DNA of 12,741 nt from Akkermansia sp. (GTDB lineage: Bacteria; Verrucomicrobiota; Verrucomicrobiia; Verrucomicrobiales; Akkermansiaceae), in contig JAFZGH010000253.1 in the NCBI GenBank assembly GCA_017555465.1, forward strand, positions 1-12,741. The letters are read 5' to 3'. Shown piece by piece: positions 1-6,984 of the stretch. Positions within the stretch are counted from its first letter, which is position 1, and the number at the start of each line of letters is the position of its first letter. A program made the position numbers and the translations under genes. The notes beneath the pieces were generated by a model, which saw nothing but the letters and a program-made list of their open reading frames with translations, searched no databases and was not told the origin of the DNA.

Positions 1-642
1 GCTGCCGCTACCCCCGAGGTGCTGGCCGCCCACCCCGACTTCATGCAGGGTGAATCCGTGGCTCCCGGCATGCAGCTCATCGTGACCTACACGCAGGGTC
101 AGGACAGCATGCAGAACGTGGCTGAGGTTCGCGCTGACGGCGCCGCCGATGGTGCTTCCATCACCATCGCCAAGAGCACCGCTCTTGCCCCCACCTTCAT
201 GGATGACATCTGCTTCTGGTCCACCCCGCTGCCTGAAGGCGCTGTGAAGGAAGTGACCATCACCAAGGCCGAAATCGGCATGAAGCCCAACGCCGTGACC
301 GGCTGGATCGTGGCTGGCTTCTTCGTGGTGTTCATCGCCTTCTATGCAGCAGGCCCCGGCGTGTGCGTATGGCTGGCTCTCTCCGAGCTCATGCCCAACC
401 GCATCCGTGCCAACGGCATGGCCATTGCACTGCTCATCAACCAGGGTGTTTCCACCACCATCGCAGGCACCTTCCTGCCCTGGGTGGGCAACTCCGGCTA
501 CTCCACGGTATTCTTCTGGCTGGCTGGCTTCACGGTAATCTACTTCATTACCGCCGCCTTCTTCATGCCTGAAACCAAGGGCCGCACCCTCGAAGAAATC
601 GAGCAGTACTTCAAGACGGGCAAGATGCCCGAAAAGAACTAA
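1..642 (+). CDS. MFS sugar porter, 3' part (5' end outside window)
   Basis: This is the C-terminal 213 residues of a sugar-porter family transporter, which would carry a sugar or similar solute across the inner membrane by proton symport or facilitated diffusion. The frame is open from base 1, so the gene starts before the window; GTG at 19 is internal. From about residue 100 three membrane segments are visible. The first holds the family's Gly-Pro-Gly / Trp / Ser-Glu / Pro-x-x-x-Arg pattern of TM10 (GPGVCVW, SELMPNRIR). TM11 and TM12 follow, then the family's closing signature PETKGRTLEEIE. The stretch before TM10, about 95 residues, is polar and beta-like rather than membrane-spanning, so it would form a large periplasmic TM9-TM10 loop, which is normally short. 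An intrinsic terminator follows 30 bases after the stop. The substrate cannot be told from this part. Confidence 0.88.
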   Translation, partial: AAATPEVLAAHPDFMQGESVAPGMQLIVTYTQGQDSMQNVAEVRADGAADGASITIAKSTALAPTFMDDICFWSTPLPEGAVKEVTITKAEIGMKPNAVTGWIVAGFFVVFIAFYAAGPGVCVWLALSELMPNRIRANGMAIALLINQGVSTTIAGTFLPWVGNSGYSTVFFWLAGFTVIYFITAAFFMPETKGRTLEEIEQYFKTGKMPEKN

Positions 643-671
643 TCCACCAATTAGTCTAACCGCCTTTTTCA

Positions 672-713
672 CCGGCTCCCCCACACGCCATTCCGGGGGA
701 GCCGGATTTTTTT
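672..713 (+). terminator. Intrinsic terminator of the MFS gene
   Basis: An 11-bp perfect stem is formed by CCGGCTCCCCC (672-682) and GGGGGAGCCGG (695-705), with a 12-base loop. It is followed directly by A and seven T (707-713). It lies 30 bases after the transporter stop and has the classic Rho-independent form. Confidence 0.93.
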
Positions 714-759
714 GCATTGTAGAAGATGACGCCGACCCAGCCGACCTCCCCATTCAAAT

Positions 760-801
760 AAAAAAACGCACAAGGCGTCCCTGGAGGGAACGACTTGTGC
801 G
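760..801 (-). terminator. Intrinsic terminator of the ankyrin/RHH unit
   Basis: Read on the minus strand, CGCACAAG (801-794) pairs with CTTGTGCG (774-767). The inner arms, AGGGAACG-like and CGTCCCT, extend the stem with a small bulge, and seven T follow (766-760 on the minus strand). It begins 34 bases after the stop of the RHH gene. It faces the MFS terminator at 672-713, so read-through is blocked from both sides. Confidence 0.9.
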
Positions 802-834
802 GCATGGATGACAACTACCAGACGCCCGGCAGGA

Positions 835-1086
835 TTATGCCTTTTTGCGTTTTTTCTTGGGCGGGCGACCTCCCTTGCTTTCAGGCTTGGGGAACATGGA
901 GGCATAAGTCAAGAGCTCATCTTCCATGGGTGGCACAATACTGCCGCCTTTCTCGCGCAGCTGACGCGAGAACAGACGCATAGCGGCCAGTAACACACTG
1001 TTTCGGCTGCGCTTGTAATGGTCTGCCGTGCCATCAATCATCTGCAGCAAATCAACAGGGCAACGAAATGTAACGATTCTGCTCAT
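835..1086 (-). CDS. Small ribbon-helix-helix protein with AT-hook-like tail
   Basis: An 83-residue protein, probably a DNA-binding regulator. Residues 1-43 fit a ribbon-helix-helix domain: a short strand (RIVTFRCP), a first helix starting at DLLQMID, the turn residues SRN, and a second helix (VLLAAMRLFSRQL). RHH proteins bind DNA as dimers through the strand. The last 13 residues (KGGRPPKKKRKKA) have the Gly-Arg-Pro core and basic flanks of an AT-hook, which would add minor-groove contact. The frame stays open further upstream, but that part overlaps the ankyrin gene. ATG at 1086 is chosen because the RHH strand begins there and it leaves a 31-base gap after that gene. No Shine-Dalgarno motif is visible. 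Same direction and small gap suggest co-transcription with the ankyrin gene. No toxin gene lies beside it, so an antitoxin role is not supported; the regulated target is unknown. Confidence 0.8.
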   Translation of the reverse strand: MSRIVTFRCPVDLLQMIDGTADHYKRSRNSVLLAAMRLFSRQLREKGGSIVPPMEDELLTYASMFPKPESKGGRPPKKKRKKA

Positions 1087-1117
1087 ATGTTTTTGTATGT
1101 ATACGTGTGGGAAAAAT

Positions 1118-1756
1118 TCAGGAATGGTGGCCGCAGCAGCAATCGCCATGGCCGTGCTCAGCCCCACAGTTGCATTCATGCTCACCGCATGTGCAATCCG
1201 GCTTACCGCAGCCACAGGCGTGCCCCTCCTCAGGCTCGTAATCTGCATCTTCAATTTCAGGAGGAAGGGGAACATCGTCATCCGGGTGATACGGAGGCTC
1301 CAGGCGGGCAGCCAGCGTGGGAGTAGCCGCCACCTCTGCCGCGAAACGGCCATGCAGGTTTCGTGTACGAAGGTCAGCCCCGGCTGCCAGCAGCTGGTCG
1401 ACAATCCCCTCGTATCCATAATAGGCCGCCAGATGCAGCGGCGGCTGTCCGTATGCGTTGCGGGCATTCACATCTGCTCCGGCCGCCAGCAGCAGAGCAA
1501 TCAAGGCTGCATCCGGCTCCACACCTACGCTTGCCAGGTCGGGAGCAAGATCCACCTCATCCTGCAGCAACAGAGTAGCCGCGCGGCTGAGCGTTTCCAG
1601 GCTCTCGCCATTCATGAGGGCGTCCAGAAACTCCTGCACCGGCTCATCAAAATCGTCCGGGTCGAGATCTGCAGCCATCTCGCGCAAATCCTCCGGGAGC
1701 ACACGGGGTTTCTCATCCTCCTCCAGAGTCACGCTATTCCATTGCAAATCGCTCAT
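1118..1756 (-). CDS. Ankyrin-repeat protein with Cys/His-rich C-terminal tail
   Basis: A 212-residue protein of unknown function. Residues 1-75 are acidic and probably helical. About 80-150 hold two ankyrin repeats, seen in LLLAAGADVNARNAYGQPPL, HLAAYYGYEGIVDQLLAAGA and a degenerate third; such repeats bind other proteins. After an acidic linker (about 155-178), the last 34 residues contain nine Cys (181, 183, 188, 190, 195, 197, 206, 207, 208) and six His in CxC pairs, ending CCCGHH. This resembles a metal-binding tail (Zn, Cu or Ni), but I do not recognise a named domain. There is no signal peptide, so it is probably cytoplasmic. ATG at 1756 is preferred over ATG at 1795 because the latter adds 13 odd hydrophobic residues and would overlap a good promoter candidate. 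It is probably co-transcribed with the downstream RHH gene. Confidence 0.82.
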   Translation of the reverse strand: MSDLQWNSVTLEEDEKPRVLPEDLREMAADLDPDDFDEPVQEFLDALMNGESLETLSRAATLLLQDEVDLAPDLASVGVEPDAALIALLLAAGADVNARNAYGQPPLHLAAYYGYEGIVDQLLAAGADLRTRNLHGRFAAEVAATPTLAARLEPPYHPDDDVPLPPEIEDADYEPEEGHACGCGKPDCTCGEHECNCGAEHGHGDCCCGHHS

Positions 1757-1762
1757 GTCCCC

Positions 1763-1791
1763 AATATACAGCAAAATAAGCCGGGTTTCCA
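1763..1791 (-). promoter_or_regulatory. Candidate sigma70-like promoter for the ankyrin gene
   Basis: On the minus strand TGGAAA (1791-1786) and TATATT (1768-1763) are separated by 17 bases. The -10 box ends only six bases before the ATG at 1756. If used, transcription would start at or next to the start codon, giving a leaderless or nearly leaderless mRNA. The -35 box matches consensus at four of six bases. Confidence 0.35.
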
Positions 1792-1864
1792 GCATAATGT
1801 CACAAATATAACGCGTGAAACACTTTATACTTTACTTAAAACCATAAAAGTGTAGCATGGATAC

Positions 1865-4126
1865 ATGGCCAAACGCACAGTCAGAAAATCCACTGTCTCA
1901 CGTAAGCCCCAGCAATCCGGCAAGGGAGGGTGGATTGTCACTCTTCTGCTCATTGCGCTGGGAGGAGGCGGATACTACGGCTACGACCTTTACCAGCAGA
2001 AAGAAAACGAGCGCAAGGCCGAAGAAGCCGCGCGCAGGGCCCGGTTGGAAGCAGACAAACGTCTGGCAGAGGAAATGGCCCGACTCGCCGCAGAAAAAGC
2101 AGAGAAAGAACGCCTGGCCGCCGAGCAGGCAGAGCGTGAACGGCTTGCCGCCGAAGAAGAAGCCCGCCGCCGCGCGGCTGAAGAAGAAGCCGAACGCCGC
2201 CGCAGATTAAAAGAGTCACAGAAAGAAGACACAACGCCTGAGCCAGAGCCCACCCCGGAAGAACCGGAACCACAGCCGCAGCCGCAACCGACAGCATACG
2301 ACGGCGAACTTTCCATGCACGGTGCTGCAGCTAGCAGCATCAGCGCCCGCAAACAGTTTGACACCATGGTGGATAATCTGCTGGACAAGCACGACTTCGA
2401 TAATTTTGAACGTTCCATGAGCGAGAAAATCAAGGAAAGTGTCCAGGCATATACCGGCAACGGAAAGCTCAACTACGCTCAATACAAGAACAACCGCAAC
2501 CTGATGCAGGCTGTTGACCTCTGCCTGCTGATTCGCCTGGCAGGGCAGAAAGAACTGACCGCCCTGGCTAAAGCGGAAGGCGACGAGAACGACAATAACG
2601 GCGCAGATTTCCTGCGCTGGGCGCTGCGGGACAAGAGCAGACCCCTGCACCTCTTCATGCAGAATTACCTGATGCAGGGAGGCCGAGACGAAAACGCAGC
2701 CCACTCCATCAATCTCTTCTACGAAATCTGGAAGGATTTGAAAGGAAAAGACCGGGATAAGTACCTCAACCTGGCCATAGCAGGCTCGCTGATGAGCCCG
2801 GCCGTGTGCGAATCCAGAGGCTTGTACCGTGATACAAATGTGCCCATGCTCACCGTGCCGGAGGTATGCGCCTACCTGCGCGAAATGGATTCCAAACGCA
2901 AACTGGTGACCGACATCAAGAAGCTGAGCATTTCCCAGCTCATATACGTGGTGGATGTTCGCCTGCCGCAGTCAGAATTTGACTGGGCGGCGGAGCACGT
3001 CAATTACACCCAGGCCAACTGGGGTGCGGCCTATAATTCCATCAGATACTTGATGGAGCGAGCTGCAAACAATAAGGACCCCTACGATAAATACTCATTT
3101 GAGGAAATCCGCGAAGAAGGCGGCGTTTGCCGTGACCAAGGCTATTTCTCCTGCAACACGGGTAAATGCCGGGGTGTACCCGCCGTTTATATTGTAGGTG
3201 ACGGCGACCGCGGCCCGCACGCCTGGATGGTCAACCTGACCGATGCCACAACCTGGGTACAGACCAACTCCTACGGCTACAACAGCGGCCGATTTACCAA
3301 CCCCTGCTCCGGGCGTTCGCAGCACGAATCTGTACTGCTGAACAAAGACGGCAAGACAACCGATGCCAAAATGGTACCGGCAGCAGATGCCATGATTCTG
3401 GCCGATTATCTGGTTCGCATCGGCTGTGTTACCGAAGCCCAGAGCTCGGCGCGTTACGTAACCAACGCTTTCCCGAATGAAACGGCATCCTGGGCGCACT
3501 ACATCAAGATACTGGGGCACGATGAGGAACACATGCCGCCCGTGGCCACCTGGCGCAAAATTGACACAGACCTCATCCGCCTGAGCAAGAAGAACTCCGA
3601 ACTGCTCGACCTCGCCGCTGAGGTAGAGGACAAATACCTGCTGGCTGGTAAGAACGCCGCCAGCAAGCAGATGGCTATGCGCCGCTCGATGAGCCAGCTG
3701 AGTAAACGTGGCGGTGACGACCGTGCCGACCTCGTCGTGGATGCGGTCAGACGCCAGGCCGAAACCTATAAAGAAGCCAACAACATGGCCGGGCTTGCCA
3801 ACCTGTACCGCAAGCAACTCAAAAAATACACCAAGCGCGGCGATATTTTCGGCCAGTTACTCTCCCAATACATGGACATTCTGGGAGAGGACGCTTCCCC
3901 CCGTGCCTGGAGCACCCTGGCCAAAGACGCCGAAAAGCTTTACGACAAACATGTGCAGTCCAGCGGTGGAGATTTCTTCAAATTGAAGAAAGAAGTAGAA
4001 ATCCAGAAGACAATCGCCACTGCATGGGAAAAAGCCGGCAATGAACGCAAGGCAGAAAAGCTCAACACGATAGCCGATGAACGCCTGCGCAAAGCTAAGG
4101 AACAACACCAGGGCGAAGATGAATAA
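1865..4126 (+). CDS. Membrane-anchored transglutaminase-like protein with TolA-like helix
   Basis: A 753-residue protein, probably anchored in the inner membrane with its bulk in the periplasm. Residues 1-20 are basic and about 23-40 form one membrane segment. About 45-118 are a highly charged Ala/Glu/Arg helix with decapeptide repeats, and about 124-142 a Pro/Glu/Gln linker, as in TolA- or TonB-like envelope-spanning proteins. About 150-500 hold the main domain. GGVCRDQ (Cys422) and GPHAWM (His452) match the Cys and His motifs of transglutaminase-like (Cys protease fold) domains, with the usual RGVPAVYIVGDG between them. Where the family has Asp after W-x-x, the sequence reads WVQTNSY, so Asn468 may be the third residue. 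About 500-750 are helical and TPR-like. Substrate is unknown; a role on envelope proteins or peptides is inference. ATG at 1865 is chosen because the basic N-terminus and membrane segment follow; no Shine-Dalgarno is present. Confidence 0.75.
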   Translation: MAKRTVRKSTVSRKPQQSGKGGWIVTLLLIALGGGGYYGYDLYQQKENERKAEEAARRARLEADKRLAEEMARLAAEKAEKERLAAEQAERERLAAEEEARRRAAEEEAERRRRLKESQKEDTTPEPEPTPEEPEPQPQPQPTAYDGELSMHGAAASSISARKQFDTMVDNLLDKHDFDNFERSMSEKIKESVQAYTGNGKLNYAQYKNNRNLMQAVDLCLLIRLAGQKELTALAKAEGDENDNNGADFLRWALRDKSRPLHLFMQNYLMQGGRDENAAHSINLFYEIWKDLKGKDRDKYLNLAIAGSLMSPAVCESRGLYRDTNVPMLTVPEVCAYLREMDSKRKLVTDIKKLSISQLIYVVDVRLPQSEFDWAAEHVNYTQANWGAAYNSIRYLMERAANNKDPYDKYSFEEIREEGGVCRDQGYFSCNTGKCRGVPAVYIVGDGDRGPHAWMVNLTDATTWVQTNSYGYNSGRFTNPCSGRSQHESVLLNKDGKTTDAKMVPAADAMILADYLVRIGCVTEAQSSARYVTNAFPNETASWAHYIKILGHDEEHMPPVATWRKIDTDLIRLSKKNSELLDLAAEVEDKYLLAGKNAASKQMAMRRSMSQLSKRGGDDRADLVVDAVRRQAETYKEANNMAGLANLYRKQLKKYTKRGDIFGQLLSQYMDILGEDASPRAWSTLAKDAEKLYDKHVQSSGGDFFKLKKEVEIQKTIATAWEKAGNERKAEKLNTIADERLRKAKEQHQGEDE
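2078..2197 (+). repeat. Four degenerate 10-residue repeats in the charged helix
   Basis: Residues 72-111 of the anchored protein are four successive decapeptides: ARLAAEKAEK, ERLAAEQAER, ERLAAEEEAR and RRAAEEEAER. At DNA level they are 30-bp units that have diverged. They would extend a rigid charged helix away from the membrane and could vary in number between strains. Confidence 0.7.
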
Positions 4127-4153
4127 TCCGGCATAAAGCCCCCCCTCCTCATG

Positions 4154-4192
4154 AAAAACACCCCGGTTGCCGCTGGCAACCGGGGTGTTTTT
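4154..4192. terminator. Bidirectional intrinsic terminator between the two convergent genes
   Basis: AAAAACACCCCGGTTGCC (4154-4171) and its exact reverse complement (4175-4192) form an 18-bp perfect hairpin with a 3-base GCT loop. Five A lead in and five T lead out, so it works as a Rho-independent terminator on either strand. It lies 27 bases after the stop of the transglutaminase-like gene and 21 bases after the end of bamA. Confidence 0.95.
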
Positions 4193-4213
4193 CTAATCAC
4201 GCCCTTGTGGGCA

Positions 4214-6805
4214 TCAATACTTGTAGTCTACGTAGAACTGGAACTGGCCATCGTCATCCGCGCAGTTTGCGCTCTTGAACGGGATAGCGTAGTCCACAGC
4301 CAGCGGCCCCATGGGCAGGTTGATGCGCAGGCCGATACCATAATCTGCAGCCAGCTCATTGGGCGCAAAGTCGAAACTGTCCTCATGCACAAAGCCCACG
4401 TCTACAAACATGGCAAAGCGGATGGATTCCACCACCGGCAGAGTCAATTCAAACTGCACATAAGCAGAAGAGTTGCCGCCCATGGTCTCATCACCGGACA
4501 AAGCCTCGTCAATCATGCCCACATCACGGTAGCGGAAGCCGCGCAGGTTGGCCGGGCCGCCCAGATAACAACGCTCAAAGATAGGCACTTTATCTCCGGA
4601 AACGGCATCCACGGTTTCCAAACCGAAGTTGACACTGAAGATGGAATCCCAGAACGAATTATAGTAATACGAACCGCTCACACCCACGCTGTATGTCTGC
4701 TCGGTGCTGCCAGGGCCGCTGTAACCCAGGTGAGTTTCCAGGTGGCCACCCTTTCGCGGAGTAACCATGGAATCGCGGGAATCATATTCACAGCTCACAC
4801 GGAAGTGACTGCGGGTATAATCGCCTTTCTGCTCCTGGAAGAAGAGGGGAGCGCCGCGCAGGGTATCAATACCGTACTGCTCCAGGCGGTATTCAAACTT
4901 CACGGAAGTGAGATCCGTTACAGCCTTGCGCAGCGATACGGCCCAGCCGTAGTTCTCCTGCTCGTAATAATCACTCATGTAGGAGGAATTGGAGAAGAAC
5001 AGCTCGTTACCCAGTGCCAGCTTCTGGTCGAGGAACCAAGGTTCAAGCAGATAGATGGATGCGCTCGTATACTCCGTACCCAGCTTGGCACTCACCGTCA
5101 GGCGCTGGCCGCCACCCACGAAAGTACCGCCGTTCACAAAGCCGCGGATATCGAAGTTGGACTGAGTAATCGTCGTGTAGAGGTACACATTCTCAACCGT
5201 GGAGAATGCCACACCCAGAGTCAGGCTGCCGGTCATCTTCTCGTGCACATTCACGTTGATATCGCGGTAACCGCTGGTGGTGGAAAGCCCCTGAGACACC
5301 TCTACCTGGTCAAAGTAGTTCAGGTTATCCAGACGCTTCTTGGCTGTCTCCAGGTCCACCGAGTTCAGGTTTTCACCCGGTTTGAGGGGAAGCTCGCGCA
5401 GAATCACATGCTGGCGGGTCTTGGTATTGCCACGCACATTGATGCGACCCACCTTGTATTGTTCGCCCTCGGTCACATCATAACGGATATCCACCAGATG
5501 CGTTCCATCCGCCGCCACGCCTGCTTCGTTAATGTCAGGGCGCACATCGGCATCTGCATACCCCTTGGCCCCGTAGTAACGACGAATCATCGTCACATCG
5601 TCAGATACCTTCTGGAGTGAATAAATATCGCCATTGAGCATGCTCAGGCCTGGTTCCAGTTCTGCCTGGGTATAGGCTTTGAGCGGCCCGAAGCTGACAT
5701 TGCGCACCATGTAGCGGGGACCTTCCTCCACCGTCACCTTGAGGTGGAGTCTCTGGCGGCCCTCTTCATTGCCACTGGCCTTGTATTCCACATTGGCCAG
5801 ACGGGCACGCAGGTAACCATAGTTGCGGTAGTGCTTCACCACGGCCTCCAAATCATCTTCAACCTGTTCGCGGTCAACGCGACCAGACTTGGTAAACCAG
5901 GTAAAGAGGCCGCGCTCCTTGGTCTGCATCAGCTGGCGCAGCTGTTCATCATCAAAGGCCGTATTACCCTCGAACTCAATGGTGTTCATGCTCACCTCGC
6001 GCCCTTCGGTGATTTCAAACACCACATCCTTATAAGCTTTGTTCGCAGTGGCATTTGCTTTCCAGCTCACCTGGGTATCGGGATACCCGGCTTCCTGATA
6101 CGCCTTGATGATGTTGGCGCGGGCGGCAGCCAGCGTCGTATCGCTCAACACAGCACCAGGCTGTAGCTTGCTGGTTTCCCGCAGGTCGTCATCATCAAAT
6201 TCCTCATTCCCGGTAAAGCCCACACCGGCAAGTACACTGCTGGCACGCACATTGAAAACTACCTTCACAGCATCGCCGCTCGGCTGCACCGATACCGTGG
6301 CATCCGGGTCCACCAGGCTGCGCTCAATCAGGCGCTCCAGATCCGCATTCACGCGCACCGAGGAATACTCGCCCCCGGCACGTGTCTGCACCACATCCAA
6401 CAAACGCTGGTCAGGCAACACCTTATCGCCCGTGTAACGGAATTCCACCCCGGCCACGCGCTTACCATCAAAAGCGGCATCATTTTGAAAAAGCCCGGTA
6501 GCAGGCCCCAGCTCGCGCATCACATCGGCCTCATTCAGCAGACGAGTATCGGAAGCGGCAGAAACCAATTTGGTTTCCAACTGTTGCGGAGCTGTTTCCG
6601 CAGCAGCCTGTCTGCGCGTTACAACTTCCTCAAAAGCATCCCCCTGCTCCGGGGCAGGGGTCACATCCTCCTTGGCAGCCTGCTGGTCCATCATCATCGC
6701 ATCCAGGAACGGGTCTCCTGTTGATTCCTGACCATAAGCCGGGGCTGCCATTGTCAGAGCCAGCGCTGTCAGCGTGGCACTCCAGTGCATCTTGGGCTTG
6801 TTCAT
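4214..6805 (-). CDS. bamA: Outer membrane protein assembly factor BamA (Omp85 family)
   Basis: BamA is the central channel of the machine that folds beta-barrel proteins into the outer membrane. This protein has 863 residues from the chosen start. Residues 1-25 are a signal peptide ending APAYG. About 26-112 are a low-complexity Glu/Gln/Ala-rich stretch not usual in BamA. Five POTRA domains follow at roughly 115-188, 190-272, 273-365, 366-450 and 451-524, each showing the beta start with a Gly-Asn turn (FTGNEEF, FEGNTAF, VRGNTKT) and the YGY/YGAKGY-type helix end. About 525-863 form the 16-strand barrel, with the conserved Arg-Gly-Phe of loop 6 in PANLRGFRYRD and an aromatic C-terminus (FYVDYKY). 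ATG at 6805 is preferred because AGGA lies eight bases before it; ATG at 6814 and TTG at 6841 are alternatives. The gene stands alone and is divergent from nuoB; genes often near bamA (skp, lpxD) are not seen. Confidence 0.95.
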   Translation of the reverse strand: MNKPKMHWSATLTALALTMAAPAYGQESTGDPFLDAMMMDQQAAKEDVTPAPEQGDAFEEVVTRRQAAAETAPQQLETKLVSAASDTRLLNEADVMRELGPATGLFQNDAAFDGKRVAGVEFRYTGDKVLPDQRLLDVVQTRAGGEYSSVRVNADLERLIERSLVDPDATVSVQPSGDAVKVVFNVRASSVLAGVGFTGNEEFDDDDLRETSKLQPGAVLSDTTLAAARANIIKAYQEAGYPDTQVSWKANATANKAYKDVVFEITEGREVSMNTIEFEGNTAFDDEQLRQLMQTKERGLFTWFTKSGRVDREQVEDDLEAVVKHYRNYGYLRARLANVEYKASGNEEGRQRLHLKVTVEEGPRYMVRNVSFGPLKAYTQAELEPGLSMLNGDIYSLQKVSDDVTMIRRYYGAKGYADADVRPDINEAGVAADGTHLVDIRYDVTEGEQYKVGRINVRGNTKTRQHVILRELPLKPGENLNSVDLETAKKRLDNLNYFDQVEVSQGLSTTSGYRDINVNVHEKMTGSLTLGVAFSTVENVYLYTTITQSNFDIRGFVNGGTFVGGGQRLTVSAKLGTEYTSASIYLLEPWFLDQKLALGNELFFSNSSYMSDYYEQENYGWAVSLRKAVTDLTSVKFEYRLEQYGIDTLRGAPLFFQEQKGDYTRSHFRVSCEYDSRDSMVTPRKGGHLETHLGYSGPGSTEQTYSVGVSGSYYYNSFWDSIFSVNFGLETVDAVSGDKVPIFERCYLGGPANLRGFRYRDVGMIDEALSGDETMGGNSSAYVQFELTLPVVESIRFAMFVDVGFVHEDSFDFAPNELAADYGIGLRINLPMGPLAVDYAIPFKSANCADDDGQFQFYVDYKY

Positions 6806-6916
6806 GGTAGCCATCCTATACTTGGCTCTACGTTTCGTCAAGAATTTATTAGAGCATCACGAAATAATATCGCGCGCGTTAAGTACACTTTTTGAAATCT
6901 CCCATCCAAATTTGGC

Positions 6917-6944
6917 TTGCCTTTCCACCGAAATACGCTATGCT
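6917..6944 (+). promoter_or_regulatory. Candidate sigma70-like promoter of the nuoB unit
   Basis: TTGCCT (6917-6922) and TATGCT (6939-6944) are 16 bases apart. Initiation would fall near 6951, leaving a leader of about 34 bases before the nuoB ATG. It lies in the 179-base gap between the divergent starts of bamA and nuoB. No clear operator repeat is seen, and no equally good promoter was found for bamA. Confidence 0.5.
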
Positions 6945-6984
6945 AGTGCGAGCGGGGCAGTGCTATACCCCCGTGTGTACCATT

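Noticed and set aside
835..1467. Longer 210-residue version of the RHH protein
   Set aside because: The extra N-terminal part overlaps the ankyrin gene in another frame and looks like non-coding translation; the RHH strand starts at the ATG at 1086.
835..1756. Toxin-antitoxin pair made of the ankyrin and RHH genes
   Set aside because: The ankyrin protein has no toxin fold or catalytic motif, and the order and sizes do not fit known RHH antitoxin systems.
1826..1831. TATACT as a -10 box for the transglutaminase-like gene
   Set aside because: No -35-like hexamer lies 16-18 bases upstream.
1028..1855. 275-codon plus-strand frame across the ankyrin and RHH genes
   Set aside because: The minus strand gives clear ankyrin and RHH motifs; the plus-strand product has none and runs into the start region of the next gene.
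4201..4212. Small hairpin GCCC-TTGT-GGGC next to the bamA stop
   Set aside because: Only four base pairs and no T-run; the 18-bp hairpin beside it is the terminator.
4151..5620. 489-codon open frame on the plus strand opposite the end of bamA
   Set aside because: It is antisense to a certain bamA, shows no domain-like pattern, and begins inside the terminator hairpin. Long antisense frames are common in GC-rich genes.
6815..6841. TTGACG and TATAGG 15 bases apart before bamA
   Set aside because: The spacing is short and the -10 box touches the alternative ATG at 6814, so it is not listed as a promoter.
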